Of a stretch of 64,000 nucleotides of DNA, positions 8,524 to 18,682 are shown piece by piece (the first letter of the stretch is position 1; the number at the start of each line of letters is the position of its first letter). Below the pieces are notes generated by a model. It did not search any database and had not been told where the DNA came from. It worked only from the letters and a program-made list of their open reading frames with translations. The DNA comes from Corynebacterium sp. GTDB lineage: Bacteria; Actinomycetota; Actinomycetes; Mycobacteriales; Mycobacteriaceae. The stretch covers positions 25,464 through 89,463 of the forward strand of contig NZ_JALAGU010000050.1 in NCBI RefSeq assembly GCF_022712275.1. Reading direction: 5' to 3'. Position numbers and translations under genes: made by a program.

Positions 8524-9852
8524 GTGACCGCATCCACCACGCCTTCCGGTACCGCCTCCACGGCCCTGTTCACCGACATGTACGAACTGACGATGCTGCA
8601 GGCCGCGCTGGCCGACGGCACCGCCGACCGTCGGTGTGCCTTCGAGATCTTCACCCGCCGCCTGCCGAATGAACGACGCTACGGCGTCGTCGCCGGCACC
8701 GCCCGGGTCATCGAGGCCGTGAAGAACTTCCGCTTCACCACCGAACAGCTCGACGGGCTGCCCTTCCTCGACGAACGCACCCGCAGTTACCTGGAGAACT
8801 ACCGATTCTCCGGGCAGATCGACGGCTACCGCGAAGGCGAGCTCTACTTCCCCAACTCCCCCATCCTCACCGTGCGCGGCACCTTCGCCGAATGCGTCGT
8901 GCTGGAGACCGTGGTCCTGTCGATCCTCAACTTCGACTCAGCCGTCGCCTCCGCCGCGGCCCGTATGGTCACCGCCGCCGAGGGGCGTCCGATCATCGAG
9001 ATGGGCTCGCGTCGTACCCATGAGGACGCCGCGGTCTCCGCCGCACGCGCCGCCTATCTCGCGGGCTTCACCTCGACCTCTAACCTGGAGGCCGCCGCGC
9101 GCTACGGCGTCCCGGTGGGTGGCACCAGCGCCCACGCCTGGACGCTGCTGCATACGGACGCCGACGGGCAGCCCGACGAGAAGGCCGCCTTCCGGGCGCA
9201 GATCGAGTCCCAGGGGGTGGGCACCACCCTGCTGGTGGACACCTACGACATCCGCCAGGGTGTCGCCAACGCCGTCGAGGTCGCCGGTACAGGACTCGGC
9301 GCGGTGCGTATCGACTCCGGTGACCTGGGTGTGCTCGCCCGTCAGGTCCGGGACCAGCTGGACTCCCTCGGTGCCTACGACACGAAGATCTGCGTCTCCT
9401 CCGACCTCGACGAGTTCGCCATCGCCTCGCTACGCAGTGAGCCGGTGGACACCTACGGTGCCGGCACCTCCGTGGTGACCGGCTCCGGCGCCCCGACCGC
9501 CGGACTGGTCTACAAGCTGGTCGAGGTCGACGGCACCCACGTCCACAAGCGCAGCCGCGGCAAGGCCAGCCACGGTGGGGCGAAGCAGGCGCTGCGAGCC
9601 TGCCGGTCCACCGGCACCGCCGTGGAGGAGGTCGCCTGGTCCATCGACGCCGACGCCCCGGACCTCGGCGGCGTCCTCAACACGGTGCAGCTCACCGTGC
9701 CGCTGATCCGCGACGGTGCGCCGGTCGCCGACCTGCCGACCCTCGACGAGTCGCGGGAGCACCTGGCCACCCAGCTGGTGTCCCTGCCGTGGGAGGGCCT
9801 GGCCCTGTCCCGCGACGAGCCGGCCTTGTCAGTGCGTTTCGTCGGCCTGTGA
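8524..9852 (+). CDS. pncB: Nicotinate phosphoribosyltransferase
   Basis: First enzyme of the Preiss-Handler NAD salvage route, joining nicotinate to PRPP. From the GTG at 8524 the product is 442 residues. Typical stretches are LFTDMYELTMLQAAL near the N-terminus, IEMGSRRTHEDAAVSAARAAY in the phosphoribosyl-binding region, FTSTSNLEAAARYGVPVGGTSAHAW with the conserved His, and VRIDSGDL. An in-frame extension upstream overlaps clpS and is unlike the family. Its stop overlaps the dinG start (GTGA). Confidence 0.95.
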   Translation: MTASTTPSGTASTALFTDMYELTMLQAALADGTADRRCAFEIFTRRLPNERRYGVVAGTARVIEAVKNFRFTTEQLDGLPFLDERTRSYLENYRFSGQIDGYREGELYFPNSPILTVRGTFAECVVLETVVLSILNFDSAVASAAARMVTAAEGRPIIEMGSRRTHEDAAVSAARAAYLAGFTSTSNLEAAARYGVPVGGTSAHAWTLLHTDADGQPDEKAAFRAQIESQGVGTTLLVDTYDIRQGVANAVEVAGTGLGAVRIDSGDLGVLARQVRDQLDSLGAYDTKICVSSDLDEFAIASLRSEPVDTYGAGTSVVTGSGAPTAGLVYKLVEVDGTHVHKRSRGKASHGGAKQALRACRSTGTAVEEVAWSIDADAPDLGGVLNTVQLTVPLIRDGAPVADLPTLDESREHLATQLVSLPWEGLALSRDEPALSVRFVGL

Positions 9853-11879
9853 GCGACACCCCCGCCGACTCCGGCACGCCGTCTCCGCTCGACCTGCTGG
9901 ACCACACCGTCGAGACCCTCGGTGGTACCCGACGCGACGGGCAGCGCACCATGGCCGCCGCCGTCGCCGATGCGATCGCGGAGGAACGCCACCTGGCCGT
10001 CCAGGCCGGTACCGGTACCGGTAAGTCCATGGCCTACCTGGTGCCGTCGCTGGCCCACGCGGTCGAGACCGGACGTCGCGTCGTCGTGTCCACCGCCACC
10101 ATTGCCCTGCAGCGTCAGCTGGTGAACCGGGACCTGCCGCGGGTGGTGGACGCCCTCGCCCCGAAACTGGGGCGGCGTCCGACCTTCGCGATCCTCAAGG
10201 GCCGTAACAACTACCTCTGCCTGCATCGCACCGGTGGTGGCTCCCCCTCCTCGGAGAACGGGGAGGATTCCCTGCTCGACGAGGCGGAGCTGACCCGGAC
10301 CGGCGCCCAGGTCACCCGACTGCGTGACTGGGCCCAGGAGATCCTGGAGACCGGAGAGGGCACCGGCGACCGTGATTCCCTGCCCCGCGGTGTCTCCGAC
10401 CAGGCGTGGCGTCAGGTCAGTGTGACCAGCCGGGAGTGTGTCGGGGCGACCCGCTGTCCCTTCGGCGAGCAGTGCTTCGCCGAAGCCGCCCGTGCCGAGG
10501 CCGCCGAGGCCGATGTGGTGGTCACCAACCACGCCCTGCTGGCGATCGACGCGATGGCGGACAGTTCCGTGCTGCCGATGCACGATGTGGCGGTCATCGA
10601 CGAGGCCCACGAACTCGAGGCCCGGATCACCTCGGTGGCGACCGCCGAACTCACCGCCGCGTCCCTGGCCATCCTCGCCAAGCGCTGCGCCAAGGTCGGC
10701 CCCGACGGCTGCTCGGACGCCCTGCAGGAGGCCGCGGACACCTGGACCGCCGAGGTCGAGGCCGCGGTCACCGCCGGTACCGCCCCGGAGGGGCGCTGGC
10801 TGCAGGTACCGGTCCAGCTGCAGGAACCGCTCATCGCCCTGCGTGACGCCCTGTGGGGGCTGCGCTCGAAGCTGCAGGGTACAAAAGGCACCGTGCCGAC
10901 CGGCGCCGAGAGTGCGAAGGATGCCGAGAAGGCCGCCGAACTGCACCACTGCGTCTCCTCCTGCGAGGAACTGCATGACACGGTCGTGCGGATCCTCGAC
11001 GAGGGAGGCTCCGACGATGACAGCATCTTCGGCGAGGACGTCGTCTGGCTCGGCGGTGACCGCTCGCGGCGCGCGGTGCGGGTTGCCCCGCTGAGTGTCG
11101 CCGACCTGCTGCGCACCCGGTTGTTCGGGGACTCCACCGTGGTCCTCACCTCCGCGACGCTTGCCCTGGGCGGCCGGTTCACCGCGATGCTGGCGTCCTG
11201 GGGACTGTCCACGTCGAAGTGCACCACCCTGGATGTCGGCACCCCCTTCGACGCCGGCACCCACGGGATCCTCTACATGGCCCGCCACCTCGATCCGCCG
11301 GGCCGGGATGCCGCGTCGCCGACGACGATGGACGAACTGGCCCAGCTCATCAACGCCGCCGGCGGTCGCACCCTCGGATTGTTCTCCTCCCGGCGAGCCG
11401 CCGAGGCCGCCGCCGCGGAGATGCGCACCCTGGTGCCCTACGACATCATGCTGCAGGGTGAGGACACCCTCGGCACCCTCATCGACCGCTTCCGGGCGGA
11501 GCCGGAGACGTGCCTGTTCGGCACCCTCAGCCTGTGGCAGGGTGTGGATGTGCCGGGCCCGTCGCTGTCGCTGGTGGTGATGGACCGGATCCCCTTCCCC
11601 CGTCCGGATGACCCGCTGATGCAGGCCCGGAAGGAGGCCGCCGACAAGGCGGGACGCAACGGGTTCATGGAGGTCTCCGCCACCCACGCCGCCCTGCTCA
11701 TGGCGCAGGGCGCGGGCCGACTGCTGCGAAGTGTCGATGACCGTGGCGTGGTCGCCGTCCTTGACTCACGGATCGCGACAAAACGCTACGGGTCCTTCTT
11801 CCGCTCCTCGATGCCACCGTTCTGGACCACCACCGACGGGGGTAAGGTCCGCGGCGCACTACGCCGCCTGCGCGGATGA
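9849..11879 (+). CDS. dinG: DinG/XPD-family ATP-dependent DNA helicase
   Basis: Superfamily 2 Fe-S helicase. From the GTG at 9849 it has 676 residues. Walker A is QAGTGTGKSMAYLVP, the DEAH box is VIDEAHELEARIT, and four cysteines (one in NNYLCLHR, three in SRECVGATRCPFGEQCF) fit an Fe-S cluster. C-terminal motifs include LFGTLSLWQGVDVPG and MAQGAGRLLRS. The start overlaps the pncB stop by 4 nt, so translation is probably coupled. The low-complexity segment at residues 240-410 contains the Arch-like region. Role: resolving structured DNA during repair. Confidence 0.92.
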   Translation: MSDTPADSGTPSPLDLLDHTVETLGGTRRDGQRTMAAAVADAIAEERHLAVQAGTGTGKSMAYLVPSLAHAVETGRRVVVSTATIALQRQLVNRDLPRVVDALAPKLGRRPTFAILKGRNNYLCLHRTGGGSPSSENGEDSLLDEAELTRTGAQVTRLRDWAQEILETGEGTGDRDSLPRGVSDQAWRQVSVTSRECVGATRCPFGEQCFAEAARAEAAEADVVVTNHALLAIDAMADSSVLPMHDVAVIDEAHELEARITSVATAELTAASLAILAKRCAKVGPDGCSDALQEAADTWTAEVEAAVTAGTAPEGRWLQVPVQLQEPLIALRDALWGLRSKLQGTKGTVPTGAESAKDAEKAAELHHCVSSCEELHDTVVRILDEGGSDDDSIFGEDVVWLGGDRSRRAVRVAPLSVADLLRTRLFGDSTVVLTSATLALGGRFTAMLASWGLSTSKCTTLDVGTPFDAGTHGILYMARHLDPPGRDAASPTTMDELAQLINAAGGRTLGLFSSRRAAEAAAAEMRTLVPYDIMLQGEDTLGTLIDRFRAEPETCLFGTLSLWQGVDVPGPSLSLVVMDRIPFPRPDDPLMQARKEAADKAGRNGFMEVSATHAALLMAQGAGRLLRSVDDRGVVAVLDSRIATKRYGSFFRSSMPPFWTTTDGGKVRGALRRLRG

Positions 11880-11893
11880 GCTGCGCTACCGCG

Positions 11894-11899
11894 TAGGAT
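11894..11899 (+). promoter_or_regulatory. Probable -10 box (TAGGAT) for the AMP-ligase gene
   Basis: TAGGAT 47 nt before the ATG at 11947, leaving a leader of about 40 nt that carries an AGGAGT ribosome-binding site (11935-11940). The ATG at 11904 is followed at once by a stop codon and is not a gene start. Confidence 0.4.
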
Positions 11900-11946
11900 C
11901 GCCCATGTAGTTATTGCAGCGTCGAAATGTCCACAGGAGTACCCGT

Positions 11947-13536
11947 ATGCCCGTGACCAGTGACCAGAGCGACTTCACCGTCCCCCCGGTGAGCCTCTAC
12001 GACTACATCTACGGCTCGCTCGCTCCGGAGGACGAGGACCGTGTCGCCGTGGTCGATCTGGCGGAAGGCACCGAATCCACCTTCGCCACACTGCGCAGCC
12101 ACGTGGACGCCGCGGCAGGCTGGTTCCACCGTTTCGGGGTGCGCACCGGTGATGTCGTCGCGCTGCAGTGCCCCAACTCCGAGAACTTCCTCGTGGCCGC
12201 CCACGCCGTCTGGCGCCTCGGTGCGGTCCTGACCCCTGTTCCGCTGCTCTCCACCCCGGAGACCGTCGCCCACCAGATCAAGGACTCGGGCGCGACGCTG
12301 CTGCTGACCCTCGCCGGCTTCGGCGACGGTGGCGAGGAGGCCGCAGGGCTTGCCGGGCTGCCCGCCGAGAGGCTGATCCACCTGGACGCCTCCCGCGGGC
12401 TCAAGCAGATGTACGCCGAGCGCAGCACTCCCCCCGAGGTCTCCTTCGACCCCGCCACGCACCTGGCCGCGCTGCCCTACTCCTCGGGCACCACCGGCCT
12501 GCCCAAGGGGGTGAAGCTGACCCACGCGAACCTGGTGGCCAATATCGCCCAGATCGAGACCGCCGGTGTGGTAAACCGGGCCGACACCATCTTCGGCATC
12601 CTGCCCTTCTTCCACATCTACGGACTCACCGTCCTGGCCAACGCGGCGATGCGGTTGCGCGCCCGGCTGCTGACCTCCCCCCGGTTCCAGCTGAACACCT
12701 TCCTCGCCGCCCATCAGGAGCACAAGGTCACCTTCACCTTCATCGCCCCGCCCGTGGCTGTCGCCCTGGCGAAGGACCCGGCGGTCGACAGCCACGACCT
12801 CTCCTCCCTGCGCGGTGTGTTCAGTGGTGCGGCCCCGCTCGACGACGACCTCGCCCGCGCGGTGGAGCAGCGCCTCGACATCCGCGTCTACCAGGGCTAC
12901 GGTCTCACCGAGGCCAGCCCGGTGACGCACATGAACACCGACGCGAACCTCTCCCGTGGCTCCGTCGGCAGACCGGTCGCCGGCACCGAGCACAAGATCG
13001 TCGACCCGGACTCCCTCGAGGAGATCCCGGTCCCGGCCGAGGGCGTCAGCGCCGACGGCGAGCTGTGGGTCCGCGGACCCCAGGTCATGTCCGGTTACCT
13101 GGGCGACGAGGACGCCACCGCGGAGTCCCTGCCCGGTGACGGTTGGCTGCGCACCGGTGACCTGGCCCGCCAGGACCACCACGGCGACGTGTACATCGTC
13201 GACCGGCTCAAGGAGATCATCAAGTACAAGGGCTACCAGGTTCCCCCGGCGGAACTCGAGGCCGTGCTGCTCACCCTGCCCGATGTCGCGGACGCCGCCG
13301 TCGTCGGCGCCTCCGACCCGGAGACCGGTGAGGAGATCCCCAAGGCGTACGTGGTTCGCCAGGCGGTCGCCGAGGGAGACACCCGCTCCGAGGACGAGGT
13401 CGCCACCGCCATCGAGGACACCGTGAACGCGCGCGTCGAGCCCTACAAGAGGATCCGGGCGCTGGAGTTCGTGCGTGAGGTGCCGAAGTCGGCCACCGGC
13501 AAGATCCTGCGCCGCACGCTGCGCGACCGGGGCTGA
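11947..13536 (+). CDS. AMP-dependent acyl-CoA synthetase, 4-coumarate-CoA-ligase type
   Basis: An ANL-superfamily enzyme that activates a carboxylic acid as an acyl-AMP and passes it to CoA. The product has 529 residues. The P-loop is YSSGTTGLPKGVKLTH, followed by FFHIYGLTVL, the A5 motif YQGYGLTEASPVTHMN, WLRTGDLARQD, and a C-terminal domain with IKYKGYQVPPAELE and PKSATGKILRR (catalytic Lys). The HIYG and QGYGLTE pattern is closer to 4-coumarate-CoA ligases than to long-chain FadD proteins. An AGGAGT site 6 nt before the ATG fixes the start. The acid substrate is unknown. Confidence 0.88.
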   Translation: MPVTSDQSDFTVPPVSLYDYIYGSLAPEDEDRVAVVDLAEGTESTFATLRSHVDAAAGWFHRFGVRTGDVVALQCPNSENFLVAAHAVWRLGAVLTPVPLLSTPETVAHQIKDSGATLLLTLAGFGDGGEEAAGLAGLPAERLIHLDASRGLKQMYAERSTPPEVSFDPATHLAALPYSSGTTGLPKGVKLTHANLVANIAQIETAGVVNRADTIFGILPFFHIYGLTVLANAAMRLRARLLTSPRFQLNTFLAAHQEHKVTFTFIAPPVAVALAKDPAVDSHDLSSLRGVFSGAAPLDDDLARAVEQRLDIRVYQGYGLTEASPVTHMNTDANLSRGSVGRPVAGTEHKIVDPDSLEEIPVPAEGVSADGELWVRGPQVMSGYLGDEDATAESLPGDGWLRTGDLARQDHHGDVYIVDRLKEIIKYKGYQVPPAELEAVLLTLPDVADAAVVGASDPETGEEIPKAYVVRQAVAEGDTRSEDEVATAIEDTVNARVEPYKRIRALEFVREVPKSATGKILRRTLRDRG

Positions 13537-13545
13537 TCAGCCCCG
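13528..13545. terminator. 18-bp perfect palindrome across two convergent stop codons
   Basis: CGGGGCTGATCAGCCCCG reads the same on both strands and contains the stop codons of the ligase gene (13534-13536) and the PTH2 gene (13539-13537). The RNA from either side could fold a five- to six-pair GC stem, so it may act as a compact two-way terminator. No T-tract. Confidence 0.45.
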
Positions 13546-14370
13546 CTGTAGAGCGACGACGGTGAAGGAGCCGGGGGCGATCTCCGTGTATCCGGCGTCC
13601 TGCACGACCGCGGCGGCCCGAGCCGCAGGTCTGTTGGAGGTCTCCGTCACTTCCTTGATCCGCTGCTCCGCCTCGGCACGGACCTCGGCGAAGCGTCCGG
13701 CGGACACCTCACAGACATGCAGCGGGAAGCCGTGGGCCGCCCAGTCGAGGGCGGCGTCCCCCGCCATCGCCGCAGCCAGCAGCATCGAGCCGTGGGAGAC
13801 CTGTGCCGCGGCCTTGCCGACCGTCATCTCCAGGGAGGCGTCGACGTAGATCACCGGCGCGTCATCGTGGACGAGTACTGCCTCGGGAGTGTCCGCGTAG
13901 GACGGGTCGGAGACCAGGTCCGCGCCCTGGATCTGCAGCTTGTTGAGCAGCTCAGGGGTCTCAGTCACCGGACAGGGGGTGAAAGCACGGACCGAGGCGT
14001 CGTTCACGGACACGGTGACCCCGGGCATCCCCTGGACATCCCGCCACTTCCTGTTGCGGGCCCGACGGGCGATCTTGCGGATCCTCGCGCCGTACCAGCG
14101 GCCCAGGGCATCGGCGAAGAACGAGTCCTCCCCTGCTCTCGGATCGAGGCAGACGGCTACGCAGGCGGTGGCGGCGGCCTCCAGCAGTGCGCGACGGTCC
14201 GGCAACGGATCATGCGGGAACTCCATCACCAGCGGCATGGCCTGGACCGTGGCGGGGTCGTCCGGGTTCTCGCCGTCACGGTCGACATGCATGGCGTTCT
14301 GCAGGCGGGTGTGGGCCCGACGGATCAGCGGAGTGGTGGAGTCGGGGTCTGTCCCGTCTGCCGTACTCAC
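13537..14370 (-). CDS. PTH2-domain peptidyl-tRNA hydrolase-like protein
   Basis: A 277-residue protein. Its C-terminal part (about residues 165-277) matches the PTH2 fold: VIYVDASLEMTVGKAAAQVSHGSMLLA, then FPLHVCEVSAGRF. The N-terminal 150 residues hold an extra region with Trp/Arg-rich WYGARIRKIARRARNRKWRDV, specific to actinobacteria as far as I recall. The GTG start overlaps the serB stop (GTGA). The same neighbour pair occurs in other corynebacteria. Peptidyl-tRNA cleavage is inferred from the domain only; Pth of the usual bacterial type is a different family. Confidence 0.78.
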   Translation of the reverse strand: MSTADGTDPDSTTPLIRRAHTRLQNAMHVDRDGENPDDPATVQAMPLVMEFPHDPLPDRRALLEAAATACVAVCLDPRAGEDSFFADALGRWYGARIRKIARRARNRKWRDVQGMPGVTVSVNDASVRAFTPCPVTETPELLNKLQIQGADLVSDPSYADTPEAVLVHDDAPVIYVDASLEMTVGKAAAQVSHGSMLLAAAMAGDAALDWAAHGFPLHVCEVSAGRFAEVRAEAEQRIKEVTETSNRPAARAAAVVQDAGYTEIAPGSFTVVALQRG

Positions 14371-15662
14371 CGCGGCTCGAGCGGGACGCGCCGGTAGGTC
14401 CCGTCCTCCAGGTCGGCGGAGTCGATCTCTTCGCGGGAGATACCGAGCATGAAGAGCACCTCGTCGAGGAAGGGGTGGTTGACGGTGGCATCCGCGATCT
14501 CGCGGAGAGCGGGCTTGGCGTTGAAGGCGATGCCCAGACCGGCCACCGACAGCATGGCGATGTCGTTGGCCCCGTCACCGACGGCGACGGTCTGGTTCAG
14601 GGCGATGCCGTTGGACCAGGCGAACTCCTTGAGGCTCTCGGCCTTCACCTCACGGTCGATGACCTGGCCGATGACGCGGCCGGTGAGCTTGCCGTCGACG
14701 ATCTCCAGAGTGTTCGCCCGGTAGAAGTCGAGGCCGAGCTCGCGTGCCAGAGGCTCCAGCACCTGGACGAAGCCACCGGAGACCGCGCCGGTGCGGTAGC
14801 CGAGGCGCTTGAGGGTCCGGATGGTGGTGCGCGCACCGGGGGTCAGCTGGACCGCGCGGGAGACCTCGTCAATGACGGTGGCGTCCAGGCCGGCGAGGGC
14901 CTTGACCCGCTCGTGGAGGGACTCGGAGAAGTCGATCTCGCCGCGCATCGCGCGGTCGGTGACGGCGGCGACCTCCGCCTCACGGCCGGCGTGCGCGGCC
15001 AGCAGCTCGATGACCTCCTGCTGGATGAGGGTGGAGTCCACATCGAAGCAGATCAGACGCTTGGTCTTGTTGGCCAGGCCGGCGCGCTGGATGGCGATGT
15101 CCACGCCGGAGCCGTGAGCGACCTCGGCGAGAGCCTCACGCAGTTCGGTGGAACCGCCGGGCGCAGGATTCGCGACGGTGATCTTCAGTTCGAGGCCGGT
15201 GACCGGATAGTCGGCGATGCCACGGATCCGGTCGATATTGGCACCGTGGTCGGCGAGGACGCGACCGATCGTGGAGATGTGCTCGGCGGTCACCGGGTCG
15301 CCGAGGACGATGACCGCGTGAGTGGAGCGTCCGCGGGCCTTCTGGATCTCGTCGGAGACGTCGACAGTGACGCTCATGCCGGTGCCCTCGAGCACTGCGT
15401 CGAGGTCCTCCCTGAGAACGGTTCCCTCGGACGGCCGGTAGCCGACGTAGGCGGCGAGGTTGAGGTTGCCGCGGAAGACGGCCTGTTCCACGTCGAGGAG
15501 TTGGGTACCGTGCTCGGCAAGTGTCCGGAAGAACTCGGCGGTCACGCCGGGCTGGTCCGGCCCGGTGAGCGTCACGACCGCGGGGGTGAGTCCGTCAGCG
15601 AGGGTGACGGTCAGGTGAGCGTTGTCGGCGGTGTTGGTCTGGGAGTTGTCCACGTCCTCCAT
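14367..15662 (-). CDS. serB: Phosphoserine phosphatase with ACT domains
   Basis: Last step of serine biosynthesis, phosphoserine to serine. The 431-residue product has two N-terminal ACT-like regulatory regions (about 15-100 and 112-195), then a HAD phosphatase domain with the nucleophile motif FDVDSTLIQQE (Asp207 and Asp209), RGEIDFSESL, the Ser/Thr motif SGGFVQV, and the metal site VGDGANDIAMLSVAGLG. The start MEDVDN at 15662 removes a long out-of-family extension that overlaps ctaD. It lies after ctaD with a strong hairpin in the gap, so it is probably read partly from the ctaD transcript. Confidence 0.95.
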   Translation of the reverse strand: MEDVDNSQTNTADNAHLTVTLADGLTPAVVTLTGPDQPGVTAEFFRTLAEHGTQLLDVEQAVFRGNLNLAAYVGYRPSEGTVLREDLDAVLEGTGMSVTVDVSDEIQKARGRSTHAVIVLGDPVTAEHISTIGRVLADHGANIDRIRGIADYPVTGLELKITVANPAPGGSTELREALAEVAHGSGVDIAIQRAGLANKTKRLICFDVDSTLIQQEVIELLAAHAGREAEVAAVTDRAMRGEIDFSESLHERVKALAGLDATVIDEVSRAVQLTPGARTTIRTLKRLGYRTGAVSGGFVQVLEPLARELGLDFYRANTLEIVDGKLTGRVIGQVIDREVKAESLKEFAWSNGIALNQTVAVGDGANDIAMLSVAGLGIAFNAKPALREIADATVNHPFLDEVLFMLGISREEIDSADLEDGTYRRVPLEPR

Positions 15663-15686
15663 TGTCGCACCTGGGGCACAGACGGC

Positions 15687-15722
15687 GACAGCCGCACCCC
15701 GCGTAGCTGGGGTGCGGCTGTC
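15687..15722 (-). terminator. Strong hairpin between ctaD and serB
   Basis: Two 14-bp perfect arms (GACAGCCGCACCCC at 15687-15700 and its complement at 15709-15722) with an 8-nt loop. It lies 41 nt after the ctaD stop and 24 nt before the serB start on the same strand. No U-tract follows, so it may terminate only partly or may stabilise the ctaD mRNA end. Confidence 0.7.
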
Positions 15723-15763
15723 GTTCAACCGGTGCCTGGCCTGCGGCCGGGTGGAGAGGGCGC

Positions 15764-17470
<1,707 letters not shown>

Positions 17471-17591
17471 TGGTCTACCTCCTGGTGCGCGCGGTGGACC
17501 TGGCGTCCCCGGTTGTGGAACGGGGACAGTTCACCGCAAGTGTCTTCCGACAACGCTATGATTGTCCGATCATCGCAGGTAGAGGGCTGAT

Positions 17592-17619
17592 ATTAATGGG
17601 GTTAGCAGCGGTACTTATG
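17592..17619 (-). promoter_or_regulatory. Pair of CATAAG-like boxes upstream of ctaD
   Basis: On the minus strand CATAAGT (17619-17613) and CATTAAT (17598-17592) have starts 21 bp apart. The spacing and first-box sequence match the pairs upstream of the LysR gene and of cydA in this window. Binding protein unknown; the adjacent LysR regulator is a candidate. Confidence 0.35.
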
Positions 17620-17622
17620 GGG

Positions 17623-18582
17623 TCACGATGCCGGGGCCGCCGACGATTCGGCAAGGGCCCGCGCAAGACCGTCGAGGTAGACGGCGTCCTGTGAACCGGG
17701 GTCCCAGATCATCTCGTTGAACATCTCGGCGTAGGTGCCGTCGTCCCGGACGATGCGGCGGACCGGGGTGCCGGGGGTGACATTGCGCTCCGGCAGCACG
17801 ACCGAGCCCATGCCGCGGCCGACCCAGCTGAACAGGGTGGAACAGTTCGCGACCTCGATCTCCGCCTGGTTCAGCGGCAGCCCGGCCTCGTCCATCAGCG
17901 CCTGCATGGTACGGGTGATGCCGCAGCCGTTGCGGGAGAGGATGAGTTCTCGGTCGGCGACTTCGCGGACGGTGGCCGGCGGCTGTTCTGCGGGCGAGAG
18001 TGCCGGGTCGGCGTTCTCGTCGACGAGGACGAGGTAGTCGGAGTTGATCAGCCGGTGACTGTATGAGGGCAGCAGGCCGAGCGCCGGGACGATGATCATG
18101 TCGAGGACGCCGACCTGCAGGTACTCCTCCAGCTGGTCGAGCTCGGATTCGAGGAGGGTCGCGTCGCGGCCGTGCTGGTTGGGGTGGCCGGGACGTCCCG
18201 GGCGGCCGGACCCGTAGGCCTCGGGACCGTAGACGATGCCGCGCAGCCTGGCGACGAGAGCTTTCTCGATCTGCGGTGAGGTGCCGACACGGATCGTGCC
18301 GTGGCCGGCGCTGGCGAAGGTCTCCGCCTCGGACTCGACGCGCTCAAGGTCGACGATGACCTGGTGGATCCGCGGCAGGATCGCGGTGCCGAAAGCGGTG
18401 GGCGAGGTGCCACGCGGGTTGCGCAGGAAGAGGCGTCCGCCGAGGTACTCCTCGAGCTTGGCGATGGAGGAGGACAGGGCGGGCTGGGTGACGTTGAAGC
18501 GTCGGGCGGCGGCGCTGAAGGAGCCGGCGTCGGCGACGGCATCGGCGTAGCGCAGCGATTCGAGGGACAGGCGACCATTCAT
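17623..18582 (-). CDS. LysR family transcriptional regulator
   Basis: A 319-residue LysR regulator: N-terminal winged HTH (LRYADAVADAGSFSAAARRFNVTQPALSSSIAKLEEYLG, spelled across residues 9-47) and a periplasmic-binding-like effector domain. It has three Cys: Cys222 in SRNGCGITRTMQ and others in the C-terminal half, but no clear OxyR-type pair, so oxidant sensing is not shown. TAGGAT (18597-18592) lies 9 nt before the ATG, giving a leader of only a base or two. Two identical CATAAGCG boxes are 47 and 67 nt upstream, a likely autoregulatory site. Gene order with ctaD suggests oxidase control; inference. Confidence 0.85.
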   Translation of the reverse strand: MNGRLSLESLRYADAVADAGSFSAAARRFNVTQPALSSSIAKLEEYLGGRLFLRNPRGTSPTAFGTAILPRIHQVIVDLERVESEAETFASAGHGTIRVGTSPQIEKALVARLRGIVYGPEAYGSGRPGRPGHPNQHGRDATLLESELDQLEEYLQVGVLDMIIVPALGLLPSYSHRLINSDYLVLVDENADPALSPAEQPPATVREVADRELILSRNGCGITRTMQALMDEAGLPLNQAEIEVANCSTLFSWVGRGMGSVVLPERNVTPGTPVRRIVRDDGTYAEMFNEMIWDPGSQDAVYLDGLARALAESSAAPAS

Positions 18583-18628
18583 GATGCTTTTATCCTATGT
18601 CTGTGTACTGGAGGTTGACGAGAACAGG

Positions 18629-18656
18629 CATAAGCGTCGTTGAGAGGTCATAAGCG
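18629..18656. promoter_or_regulatory. Direct repeat of CATAAGCG upstream of the LysR gene
   Basis: CATAAGCG at 18629-18636 and again at 18649-18656, starts exactly 20 bp apart (two helical turns). Located 47 nt before the LysR start, between it and the MMPL gene end. Relatives occur upstream of ctaD and cydA. Confidence 0.45.
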
Positions 18657-18682
18657 GTCCTCAGATGCCGGCTCCGCCCCGG

